A stretch of 64,000 nucleotides of DNA, taken from contig JAFZIP010000013.1 in the NCBI GenBank assembly GCA_017554325.1, forward strand, positions 124,001 through 188,000. The letters are read 5' to 3'. Below are positions 1 to 7,854 of the stretch, in pieces. Each line of letters starts with the position of its first letter. Position 1 is the stretch's first letter. The stretch is from Bacteroidales bacterium. GTDB taxonomy: Bacteria > Bacteroidota > Bacteroidia > Bacteroidales > WCHB1-69. The notes below the pieces were generated by a model that was given only the letters and a program-made list of their open reading frames with translations, ran no database searches and had not been told where the DNA came from. Position numbers and translations under genes: made by a program.

Positions 1-1083
1 GAGCGTGGCAAAGGTGGCCTCGTCCAGCGACTGTCTGTCGAAGCTATAGGAGTTGGTGTAGGGGTTGACCACCATGCCGCCGCTGGATTTGGTGGGTCCT
101 TCGGAGTATTTCTTGGCAGCCTCGTCAAGGCTGAGTTTCTCATTGATGATAATGCCTCTCACACTGTCGAGGTAGGAGATGGCGTTCACCTGCTCGTCGG
201 TGGAGGGTTTGGGCTGGATGAGGATGTGGGCCACGTGGATGGATTCGCCCTTGCGCTCAATGAGTTGGATGATATGGTAGCCGGCGCGGGTTTTGAGCAC
301 CTGGGAGACTTCGCCGGACTTGAGGTTGAAGGCCACGGCTTCAAATTCGGGGTAGAGGGTGCCGCGTTCCACGAAACCGAGGTCGCCGCCCTTGGAGGCA
401 CTGCCCGGGTCGTCGGAGTACAGGCGTGCGAGCATGGAAAATTTTTCGCCCCGGAGCACGCGCTCGCGGTACTCGTTCAAACGTGCCTTCACGGCCTCCG
501 TCTCCTCCTCGCTCACGGGCGGAATCTTCACGATTTCTCCGAACTGGTAGCTGGTGGGCACGATGGGCAGACTGTCGGCGCTCAGGTTCTTGGCGAACTG
601 CTTCACTTCAGACGGGGTGATGGTAATGTTGCCCGTGATCTTGGCCTGCACCTGCTCGATGAGGGCCTGGTCGTACATCATCTCCTTCAAATCCTTCTTG
701 ATGTCGGCTATCGACTTGTGGAAATATTCCTCAATGTATTTGGTGTTGCCGCCCACTTGCTGCAGAAAGTAGGAGAGTCGCGCGTTGACCCGGTAGTCAA
801 TTTCCTCGTCCGTTACCTCGATGCTGTCCAAATCGGCTTGGTTCACCATCAGCTTGTTGTACATCAGGGTCTCCAGAATGTAGCAACGGGTCTCTTCCGG
901 GTCCTCCACCGTGTTGAACTGGGAGGTGTAGTCGAGATAGTGCTTTTCAAGGTCCGACTGCATGATGATCTCTTTACCCACGACCGCCACGATGCCGTCA
1001 ACGGGTACACCTTTGCTTTGTCCGAAAAGGACGAAAGTGCAACAAATCAGCAGACTGCCTAAAATAATTTTTTTCATCATCAT
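1..1083 (-). CDS. surA: SurA-like periplasmic peptidyl-prolyl isomerase, 3' end cut off
   Basis: About 361 codons are visible and the frame runs off the left edge of the window. The protein opens with MMMKKIILGSLLICC and a hydrophobic stretch ending in FGQ, a likely signal peptide. A SurA N-terminal helical region follows, then a parvulin (PpiC) domain near residues 165-265 with the family signatures YSDDPGSASKGGDLGF and AGYHIIQLIERKG. A second parvulin-like domain begins at HVAHILIQPKPS. Proteins of this family escort outer-membrane proteins through the periplasm and isomerise prolyl bonds. There are three consecutive ATGs; the first (1083) is used here, and 1080 or 1077 are equally possible. 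The gene follows rpmH on the same strand, with two terminator-like hairpins in between. Family assignment is firm; SurA versus another parvulin is inferred from the two-domain layout. Confidence 0.9.
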   Translation of the reverse strand, partial: MMMKKIILGSLLICCTFVLFGQSKGVPVDGIVAVVGKEIIMQSDLEKHYLDYTSQFNTVEDPEETRCYILETLMYNKLMVNQADLDSIEVTDEEIDYRVNARLSYFLQQVGGNTKYIEEYFHKSIADIKKDLKEMMYDQALIEQVQAKITGNITITPSEVKQFAKNLSADSLPIVPTSYQFGEIVKIPPVSEEETEAVKARLNEYRERVLRGEKFSMLARLYSDDPGSASKGGDLGFVERGTLYPEFEAVAFNLKSGEVSQVLKTRAGYHIIQLIERKGESIHVAHILIQPKPSTDEQVNAISYLDSVRGIIINEKLSLDEAAKKYSEGPTKSSGGMVVNPYTNSYSFDRQSLDEATFATL

Positions 1084-1096
1084 GTTCAGCTGAAAT

Positions 1097-1121
1097 AAAA
1101 AAAACGCGTCAGCGAAACGCG
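1097..1121 (-). terminator. weak terminator-like hairpin just upstream of the surA-like start
   Basis: On the minus strand the arms CGCGT and ACGCG enclose a 7-nt loop and are followed by eight T. The stem has only 5 bp. It lies 14 nt before the start codon, so it could act as an attenuator instead of a gene-end terminator. Confidence 0.35.
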
Positions 1122-1133
1122 GGGCGAAAATAC

Positions 1134-1161
1134 AAAAAAAAGAAGACAACCGCCTTCTTTT
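1134..1161 (-). terminator. intrinsic terminator after rpmH
   Basis: Read on the minus strand, AAAAGAAG pairs with CTTCTTTT across an 8-nt loop and runs into further T residues. It starts 31 nt after the rpmH stop codon. Confidence 0.6.
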
Positions 1162-1192
1162 CCTTGATAAAAACGCAATAATGTGGGCAGGA

Positions 1193-1351
1193 TTATTTTC
1201 TGCCGAGACTTTCGTCGGAAACAGTCAGTTTCTTTCTGCCTTTTGCTCTGCGGGCAGCCAACACGCGGCGGCCATTAGCAGTGGACATTCTCTCTCTGAA
1301 ACCGTGTTTGTTTCTGCGTCTTTCATTCGAAGGTTGATATGTTCTTTTCAT
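1193..1351 (-). CDS. rpmH: 50S ribosomal protein L34
   Basis: This 52-residue protein begins [20 protein letters not shown] and continues with [20 protein letters not shown], the nearly invariant L34 sequence. It is a small, very basic component of the large ribosomal subunit. The usual bacterial L34 is 44-52 residues, so the gene is complete. A TATTTTTG promoter box lies about 40 nt upstream and a terminator hairpin lies downstream. Its neighbour on the same strand is the SurA-like gene. Confidence 0.97.
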   Translation of the reverse strand: MKRTYQPSNERRRNKHGFRERMSTANGRRVLAARRAKGRKKLTVSDESLGRK

Positions 1352-1391
1352 CTCTCTAAATGTTTATTTTTTTCTCTGTTTTTTGGGGGTG

Positions 1392-1399
1392 CAAAAATA
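1392..1399 (-). promoter_or_regulatory. Bacteroidota -7 promoter box of rpmH
   Basis: TATTTTTG on the minus strand fits the TAnnTTTG consensus of the phylum's primary sigma factor. It sits about 40 nt upstream of the rpmH start. Confidence 0.65.
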
Positions 1400-1511
1400 C
1401 ACTTTTTTTTAAATAATCCAGCTTTTGAAAAAAATAACCCTAAAAATGTGTCCGCTTAGATTTTTTTGTTATTATTGCTTTCCTTTTGTAAGAATCTAAA
1501 AATTTATACTT

Positions 1512-3968
1512 ATGATAAAAAATACCACCTTTGTATTTACGGTTATTGTGTTGTTTTTAAGCAATATAGCTTTTGCACAAACCGAGACGCCCTATATGAA
1601 CTTCAATCCGGTGAAGCTCAAGGAAAATGCGAAATACGCCAAGAATTTTGCACCGAACAATTACGACAGCAAGGTCCTGTACAATTGCATGAGTGACATG
1701 GTGGATGCCGCGCGTGCGGAATACCGATTCCTGCCCGCCCTGAAACATGATCTCAAGATCGACTCCACCGCCCAGTTTCAGGCCGACTTCATGGCTTCCA
1801 AGGACGAGAAGACGGAAGATAACTACGCACCTTACAAGACTTTGCCGTATCGTTTGCGCAAGTACGGACTCGCTGGTAACGGTGTGGAACTGCTAGCCAA
1901 AACCAAAGCCTATCTCGGCGAACAGGAGTATTCCTACTATGACCTCTGTCTCTCTGCTCTGCAAACCCTTCTCAAGAACGTCAAGGTTGCCGATGTCCTG
2001 CTGAACAAACAATATAGCTACATTGGCATCGGATTGAATACCGATGCACAGATGAAGAACATGTATGTTTCCATTATCCTGGGCAATGATCGCACTTTCA
2101 ATCCATACAAGCCGGCATACGGAGCCAAGGATCTCCCTTATTCCAAAGGTATGTCAGGATTGAAAGCATACGATGATAAGATTTGCAAGAAATGTGCTTC
2201 CGATCCCGCATTGGAGGTTCTTTCCGAGTATGTCAGCCTCAACAAAAAAGGCGAAGTTTATATCAACTGTGACGATTACAAGCAGTTGAAACGACTGATC
2301 GGCAAGGAGGGCGATGCCATTGCCATCGACTTCGTGCAACATAGCCAATACGATTGTGGCAACTTCAACGTGGATTACGATCATGCCAATCGCGGTTTCG
2401 TCACCAAGCCCATCACGTTTGAATTCATGATGGAGAAGAATGAGAATGCCAATCTTAAGAACGGCAAGCTGATTGCCAAAATCGCGGACATGCCCGAACA
2501 GATTGAACTCAGCAGCGCAGTGGATCTCCATGTGCTGGTGCTGAAAGAGGGCAACCGTGTCTGCCGTACGGTGATTGCCAAGAATGTGGAGACTAAAAAC
2601 GCCGCATACGATGAGAAAATCAACTATCTGAAAGACGAAAATGGCATCAAGAGCACTGGAGAGTGGGTCATTGCCCCTGAAGAGAGTACATTCAGTGTCT
2701 CATTTCCGTATGATCTGAAGAAAACAGACTACACTACCGCCGCTTTCGACTCCGCTCTGACCAACATGGATGTACCCGAATATACCGTCAACAGAATTGA
2801 GGTTATTGCGCACAACTCCCCGAATTACTACAAAGATGCCAACTATCAAAAAATCCAGACCAAGCGTGCTGAATTTCTGAAAAAGGACATGTTGGCCAAG
2901 GCTCCCGGCGCCGACATCACCATCAGCTATGACTACTGCTGGGAGGATTTCAAGAAGAGCGTCGTCAACAACGGCGAGTATTACGATTTGAGCTTCCTCA
3001 CGCTGGATGAGGCTGCCCGCCAGCTCCGGAGCGACAGCTGGGCGGTGAAATCTCTGGACAGTGGATGGCTCGCCCCGTGCCGCTACTACGAAATCAAATA
3101 CTATGTGACGTACAACGTCTCCACTAAAGAGCAGGAACAGACCTTCGCCACTTGGAAATTCAACCAGGCTATCAAAAACAAGAACAAAGGTTTGGCCATG
3201 TCCATCGAGAATTTCATTCTGGACAAGGTTGAGAAAGGGGAATTCAGCGCGTCTGTGTTGAAGGACATGCAGATACCGATGAACAAAGAATATCAGACAT
3301 TGCTGAACAACAGATTGTATATGCAGTATTTCTTGGCACCGAAGTTGACAGAACAAATGGCTGACGACATGAAACGCATTTACAATCTGAACACCGCGAA
3401 CCAGAAACTGCAGTTCAACACCACGGTGGGCGATGTTTTCCTGGGCAAGATCGGCTCTACGGCGGATGTTGCCAAGACACAGGCTGCCATCGACCGTCTC
3501 TATTCCGTGCCCGGCGTTCAGAAGGACCGTGTGAACAGCCTCAATATGGAATACCAACTCAAGGTAGTGAACTATTTGGATACCGCTGCGCCCAATATGG
3601 AGAATGCGGCGCTGCAGACAGCCACATTTGCCAAGATCAAAGAGATCCGCAACCCTGTGATGGACAGCTGGCAGAATGCCTATAAGCTGGCTTCCTATTT
3701 TGTGAAGAAATACGACTATGACTATGCCCTCTCATTGATGGATCCGTTCTTGGATGATCCCACCATCTCCGAGGATTTCATCATGTCATACGTTTCCATC
3801 GCGGCCCATTGCGAGCAGACCTACCTGAGCTCCTTGTTTACCAAGGCTGTGAAAATCGCAAGTGAGAAGAACTCGGGCCGTTTGTGCGACATCTTCGACA
3901 AAATCCCGTACTGTGTGATGGAGAACGAAGAGGTGAAGGCTATTTTGTGCAAGAATTGCGACAGATAA
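1512..3968 (+). CDS. secreted protein with a CAP-like N-terminal region
   Basis: An 818-residue protein with a signal peptide (MIKNTTFVFTVIVLFLSN, cleavage near AFA-QTE). Residues 60-200 resemble the CAP/SCP fold: a helical DAARAEYRFLPAL...LKIDSTAQFQADFM segment, then RLRKYGL and GVELLAK, then YSYIGIGLN...MYVSIILG as the closing strand. The canonical CAP histidine is not evident, so enzymatic function is unlikely. A middle segment (VNRIEVIAHNSPNYYKDANY, roughly residues 430-490) has the look of an OmpA-like peptidoglycan-binding motif. The C-terminal 250 residues are helical and unassigned. The gene stands alone; rluD starts 56 nt later after a low-complexity spacer. Secretion is well supported, the CAP call is tentative and function is unknown. 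Confidence 0.75.
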   Translation: MIKNTTFVFTVIVLFLSNIAFAQTETPYMNFNPVKLKENAKYAKNFAPNNYDSKVLYNCMSDMVDAARAEYRFLPALKHDLKIDSTAQFQADFMASKDEKTEDNYAPYKTLPYRLRKYGLAGNGVELLAKTKAYLGEQEYSYYDLCLSALQTLLKNVKVADVLLNKQYSYIGIGLNTDAQMKNMYVSIILGNDRTFNPYKPAYGAKDLPYSKGMSGLKAYDDKICKKCASDPALEVLSEYVSLNKKGEVYINCDDYKQLKRLIGKEGDAIAIDFVQHSQYDCGNFNVDYDHANRGFVTKPITFEFMMEKNENANLKNGKLIAKIADMPEQIELSSAVDLHVLVLKEGNRVCRTVIAKNVETKNAAYDEKINYLKDENGIKSTGEWVIAPEESTFSVSFPYDLKKTDYTTAAFDSALTNMDVPEYTVNRIEVIAHNSPNYYKDANYQKIQTKRAEFLKKDMLAKAPGADITISYDYCWEDFKKSVVNNGEYYDLSFLTLDEAARQLRSDSWAVKSLDSGWLAPCRYYEIKYYVTYNVSTKEQEQTFATWKFNQAIKNKNKGLAMSIENFILDKVEKGEFSASVLKDMQIPMNKEYQTLLNNRLYMQYFLAPKLTEQMADDMKRIYNLNTANQKLQFNTTVGDVFLGKIGSTADVAKTQAAIDRLYSVPGVQKDRVNSLNMEYQLKVVNYLDTAAPNMENAALQTATFAKIKEIRNPVMDSWQNAYKLASYFVKKYDYDYALSLMDPFLDDPTISEDFIMSYVSIAAHCEQTYLSSLFTKAVKIASEKNSGRLCDIFDKIPYCVMENEEVKAILCKNCDR

Positions 3969-4024
3969 GATGAGCGATTAGAGATGAGCGAAAAAGCATC
4001 TCTAATCTTTAATCTCTAATCTAT
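3969..4024. repeat. low-complexity spacer
   Basis: The gap between two genes is built from near-repeats of the type GATTAGAGATGAG and TCTCTAATCTTTAATCTC. The TCTCTAATC motif recurs at 47793-47817. Confidence 0.5.
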
Positions 4025-5068
4025 ATGAATGAAGTAGAAGACATTTCCAGCAAGGATGCATTGTACGAGCATTTCCGTTTCGTGGTGGATCCCGGAACGG
4101 AAATTATCCGCATAGACAAATATTTGTTCAATCTCATTCGCAACACCTCCCGCAACAAGATTCAGCAGGCGGCCAAGGCCGGTTGCATCTTGGTGAATGA
4201 GAAGGTGGAACGGCAGAATTACAAGGTAAAGCCCGGCGATGTGATTTCCGTTCTGATGCCCAACCCGCCGCGCGATACCGAGATTCTTCCTGAAGACATT
4301 CCTCTGAATATTGAATACGAAGACGACGATATTTTGGTCATCAACAAGGAGCCTGGTATGGTGGTGCATCCCGCCTTCGGCAACTATACTGGCACAATGG
4401 TCAATGCACTGTACTACTACCTCCGAGACCAGAAATTGCCTGACGGCACGCCCGTGAAGCCGCTGCTGGTGCACCGCATCGACAAGAATACCTCCGGATT
4501 GATCGTGGTGACCAAGAACGAGCTTGCACAGATGCGCCTGGCCAAGGTCTTCTTCGACCACGACCTGGAGCGCAAGTACTGGGCGCTGGCGTGGGGTGAC
4601 TTTGAGGAAGACGAGGGGACCATCGTGGGCAATGTGGGCCGCAACCCCAAGGACCGCATGGTGATGACCGTGTTCCCGGAAGACAGCGAGCAGGGTAAAC
4701 ATGCCGTCACACATTGGAAAGTGCTAGAGCGGTTTGGGTATGTCACGTTGGTGGAGTGCCAGCTGGAGACGGGCCGCACGCACCAGATTCGCGTACACAT
4801 GCAGCACATCGGTCACCCGCTATTCAATGATGAGGCCTACGGGGGCGACAGGATATTGAAGGGTACCACGTTCTCCAAATACCAGCAGTTTATCCGCAAT
4901 TGCTTTGCCCTGATGCCACGCCAGGCCCTGCACGCCAAGTCCATCGGCTTTGTGCATCCTATAACAGGCAAGCCTGTGCTCTTTGAGTCGGAGCTGCCAG
5001 CGGACTTCCAGGCGGTGGTTGACAAATGGCGCGGTTATGTGAGCAACCGTCCCGCTGAGGAGTTGTAG
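4025..5068 (+). CDS. rluD: RluA/RluD-family ribosomal large-subunit pseudouridine synthase
   Basis: A 347-residue enzyme that converts uridine to pseudouridine in 23S rRNA. An S4 RNA-binding domain covers about residues 30-90 (LIRNTSRNKIQQAAKAGCIL). The catalytic domain follows, with the signature HRIDKNTSGLIVVTKN; Asp153 is the predicted nucleophile. The GRTHQIRVHMQHIGHPL motif near residue 255 is also typical. Length and domain order match RluD, which acts on helix 69, but the exact target cannot be read from sequence. The start used is the first ATG after the low-complexity spacer and keeps the acidic N-terminal extension common in Bacteroidota homologues. Confidence 0.9.
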   Translation: MNEVEDISSKDALYEHFRFVVDPGTEIIRIDKYLFNLIRNTSRNKIQQAAKAGCILVNEKVERQNYKVKPGDVISVLMPNPPRDTEILPEDIPLNIEYEDDDILVINKEPGMVVHPAFGNYTGTMVNALYYYLRDQKLPDGTPVKPLLVHRIDKNTSGLIVVTKNELAQMRLAKVFFDHDLERKYWALAWGDFEEDEGTIVGNVGRNPKDRMVMTVFPEDSEQGKHAVTHWKVLERFGYVTLVECQLETGRTHQIRVHMQHIGHPLFNDEAYGGDRILKGTTFSKYQQFIRNCFALMPRQALHAKSIGFVHPITGKPVLFESELPADFQAVVDKWRGYVSNRPAEEL

Positions 5069-5159
5069 TCTTTTCCTACATTATATATTATAGTCACATC
5101 TGATTTTTTTCAGGTGTAAATTTGTGGTGTTCGCTGCACACAATATTCACTGTTTTTGC

Positions 5160-5167
5160 TATCTTTG
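5160..5167 (+). promoter_or_regulatory. -7 promoter box of the comEC-like gene
   Basis: TATCTTTG matches TAnnTTTG and lies 15 nt before the ATG at 5183. A second match, TAAATTTG, is at 5117-5124. Confidence 0.55.
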
Positions 5168-5182
5168 GCGGAAAACGATACC

Positions 5183-7237
5183 ATGAAACTGTCGAATTAT
5201 CCGCTGTTGAAAATCCTTTTACCCTATATTGTGGGTGTTTTGATAGCCTATTTATACCAATTTCCGTACAAAATGTGCCGGTTATGGTTCGCTTTGGCTT
5301 GCACTTTTTGGCTAATATGCTGTGTTTTATCGCTCGTTAAGACGTATAAGTGGCAGTGGGTGAAAACGCTATTGCTCCTTGTAACCTTCATTTTTTGCGG
5401 CATGGTGGCCGTTAATTTCCGATTTTCCTCTCATCTTACCGAAAAAGAGTCAGGAATTATGACGGAAAATGAGAGTTGGATGGTCAGGGTGGAGGACTTT
5501 CCCGTGGCGCGGGCCAAGAGTGTGAAGATGAAAGCCAGGGTGTTGCGGACGCGGGAGGGGTGTGCGTTGGAGGAAGACGTGATGCTATACGTGCAGCAGG
5601 GCGCCGGAGCGGATACTATTGAGTATGGAGATGTGCTCTTGTTGAACACTCGTTTTTCTGAAATTGAGCCGCCGAAGAATCCGGATGCCTTTGATAACCA
5701 GTTGTATATGAAACGGAAGGGTATCTATTACACGGGGTACGTGCAGCAGGGTTTCTGGCTGCCGGCGGACCATGCGCCTGCCCATCCCGTGAAAGCCTTG
5801 GCGCACCAGATGCAGAGCCGGTTGTCTGCCCTGTTCGCAAAATCTGGAATGTCGGGCAAAGAACTGGAGATTGTGAAGGCCATTTTGCTCGGTGATGACG
5901 ATACGATGGAGCCGGAACTCAAGGCTTCGTACGCCGCCGCCGGCGTGAGCCATATCCTCTGCGTGTCTGGTATGCACGTCGGCGTTATCTTCATGATACT
6001 GAACTTTCTGCTCCGCCCGCTCGACCTGTTTAAAGGTACCCGCTACGTGAAAACCTTACTATTGTTGCTGGCCATTTGGCTGTACGCGCACATCACAGGC
6101 CTGTCGCCCTCGGTCACGCGCTCGGCGACGATGTTTACCTTTGTGACCATTGGACAGCTGATTCAACGCAATACCAATGTGTTCCACAGTCTCCTGGCTT
6201 CTTTGTGGATTTTGCTGGTTATTAATCCTTTGTTGCTGTTTGAGTTGGGTTTCCAACTTAGTTATCTGGCGGTGTGTGGCATCGTGCTACTGCAGCCGCT
6301 GTTGGCTGGCATCTACAGCTGTCGCACACGCGTAGGGGACTATTTCTGGGGCCTGGTTACGGTCTCTGTGGCGGCGCAAATCAGCACGTTCCCCATCTCG
6401 GTGCACTATTTTGGCCAGTTTCCCAATTATTTTCTACTCTCCAACATGTCGGTCATCATACTCTCCTTCGTGGTGATGATGACGGGCATCCTGTTGCTGT
6501 GCGTGACGTTTGTGCCACTCGTGGGTGGTTATGTCACCGTTCTCTTGACTTGGGAAATCCGGGTCATGAATGGCATCGTGACTTTCGTGGAAGGGTTGCC
6601 GGGTTCGGTTACGCGGGACATAGATGTGTCTGTGGGGCAGATGCTTTTGTTGTACGCAGTGATTATTTTGGGCTATTGGGCGATACGGCATCGGAAGAAA
6701 AGAATTGGCATGGTGGCATTCACCTGTTTTGCGCTTTATGCGGGTACACTTTTGTGGCGCAAGGTGGAGTTATTGCGGCAGGAGGAGATGGTGGCTTATT
6801 CGGTGCCCAAGACCAGTGCCCTATCTTTTTGCCATCAGCAGGAGTGCGTGGTTTTTTCCGACTCAATCACAGATGTTGGCGACAAGAGATTCCAGTATGC
6901 GGCGGGCAATCACGTGCGCCGGCAGCACGCCGCGTGCGTGTTAGTGCCTGTGGATACTGTGCGCTACGACTGCGACTATCTTTGCAAGCGGGGCCCGTGG
7001 ATTCGGTTCAACGGTAAAACCTATTATCTGTTGAAGCGGAAAGAGAAAGTCTTCTCTGCTGCGGCGCCCTTGCCGGTTGACGTGTTGATTTTGCAGCACA
7101 ATCCGGTCCAATTACCCGACGAAGTAGCTGAGGTTTTGTCATTCAAGGAGGTGATAGCCGATGAAACTAACACGAAATTTTATATCAAGCGCTGGCGGAA
7201 ATGGTGCGAGGAGCGTGGGGTCCCATTTAGCTCGTGA
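5183..7237 (+). CDS. comEC: ComEC/Rec2-family DNA-uptake channel protein
   Basis: A 684-residue polytopic membrane protein. The N-terminal part has two or three helices and a DUF4131-like soluble region (about residues 90-190). The ComEC competence domain follows, with the diagnostic AAGVSHILCVSGMHVG near residue 260 and about eight further helices up to residue 520. ComEC forms the inner-membrane channel that carries single-stranded DNA into the cytoplasm. The C-terminal 170 residues contain no HxHxDH metallo-beta-lactamase motif, so the nuclease-like domain of longer homologues is missing. An upstream in-frame start at 5156 is rejected because it precedes the promoter box. Whether this organism is naturally competent cannot be told from one gene. 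Confidence 0.9.
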   Translation: MKLSNYPLLKILLPYIVGVLIAYLYQFPYKMCRLWFALACTFWLICCVLSLVKTYKWQWVKTLLLLVTFIFCGMVAVNFRFSSHLTEKESGIMTENESWMVRVEDFPVARAKSVKMKARVLRTREGCALEEDVMLYVQQGAGADTIEYGDVLLLNTRFSEIEPPKNPDAFDNQLYMKRKGIYYTGYVQQGFWLPADHAPAHPVKALAHQMQSRLSALFAKSGMSGKELEIVKAILLGDDDTMEPELKASYAAAGVSHILCVSGMHVGVIFMILNFLLRPLDLFKGTRYVKTLLLLLAIWLYAHITGLSPSVTRSATMFTFVTIGQLIQRNTNVFHSLLASLWILLVINPLLLFELGFQLSYLAVCGIVLLQPLLAGIYSCRTRVGDYFWGLVTVSVAAQISTFPISVHYFGQFPNYFLLSNMSVIILSFVVMMTGILLLCVTFVPLVGGYVTVLLTWEIRVMNGIVTFVEGLPGSVTRDIDVSVGQMLLLYAVIILGYWAIRHRKKRIGMVAFTCFALYAGTLLWRKVELLRQEEMVAYSVPKTSALSFCHQQECVVFSDSITDVGDKRFQYAAGNHVRRQHAACVLVPVDTVRYDCDYLCKRGPWIRFNGKTYYLLKRKEKVFSAAAPLPVDVLILQHNPVQLPDEVAEVLSFKEVIADETNTKFYIKRWRKWCEERGVPFSS

Positions 7238-7472
7238 TTGTTGCCGTGGGGCTGTGCCCTTGGTTTTGTTTGTGGGTTAACGTTGGGTGGTTCGTCACAA
7301 GCAGAGCTACATGGTTAACGTTGGAGGTTCCGCCAGCTCCGCTGGCGGAATGGTGGGTGTGTGGCAGGCCGTCAGGTCTGCAGGGCTCGGTAGCCGGGGA
7401 TGGAGGGCACGTGTGTGAGATCGCGGCGCGGGTGTCGTGTGCACCGGAGCACGATATGGACCCGCCGCGAAA
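7238..7472. repeat. two partial copies of the GGGTTAACG repeat element
   Basis: 7238-7294 resembles the segment after the FISUMP gene (11239-11300), including the end sequence GTGGGTTAACGTTGG. From 7312 a second copy of the end sequence is followed by the hairpin CCGCCAGC-TCC-GCTGGCGG and then about 120 bp matching, in inverted orientation, the inner part of the 12438-12691 element. The match ends near 7472, so the copy is truncated. Confidence 0.7.
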
Positions 7473-7500
7473 AAGTGAAATAAGAATAGAAAAAAAAATG

Positions 7501-7752
7501 TATATTTGCACCGTTGTTCCGTCAAGATGGCGGGCAACGGATTTTTATTGAAAAGAAAGCGAGTTTTCGCTTATCCGTCTCGGTAAACCTGGACAGTTTA
7601 AATGTTAGTACGGATATCGGAAATCAAGCTTACCTATGAAGTGTTTAATTGCCAAATAGGTGGGGCTTGTTCTTCAGTATCTTACTAACAGGGAGTCCAG
7701 CCCTACCGGGAAGATGCTGTCGGATAGCGGCTCCACTTTCTTTGTGTTTTGT
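7501..7752 (+). ncRNA. conserved structured 5' leader, copy 1
   Basis: A TATATTTG promoter box (7501-7508) starts a stretch with no long reading frame. It is about 80% identical, end to end, to the region upstream of the BspA-like gene (40664-40919, minus strand). Visible stems: CCGTTG...CAACGG near 7512-7540, whose loop differs between copies while the stem is kept; AAGCGA-GTTT-TCGCTT; and GTAAAC...GTTTA, which is GTAAAT...ATTTAC in the other copy, a covarying pair. A 7-codon ORF, MKCLIAK, lies at 7636-7659. The ATG of the downstream gene is 100 nt further on. A cis-acting leader RNA is inferred from conservation and covariation; no Rfam family was recognised. Confidence 0.6.
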
Positions 7753-7854
7753 TCTCTACGAATGGATTTATTGGCTGTTAAACATAAAAAGAAGATTAAA
7801 AACGAACATATTATCCTAATCAATATTCATTATTAATTTTAAATACACTTACAC

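Noticed and set aside
226..1062. 278-codon plus-strand open frame at the left edge
   Set aside because: Shadow of the SurA-like gene on the minus strand, which carries parvulin signatures.
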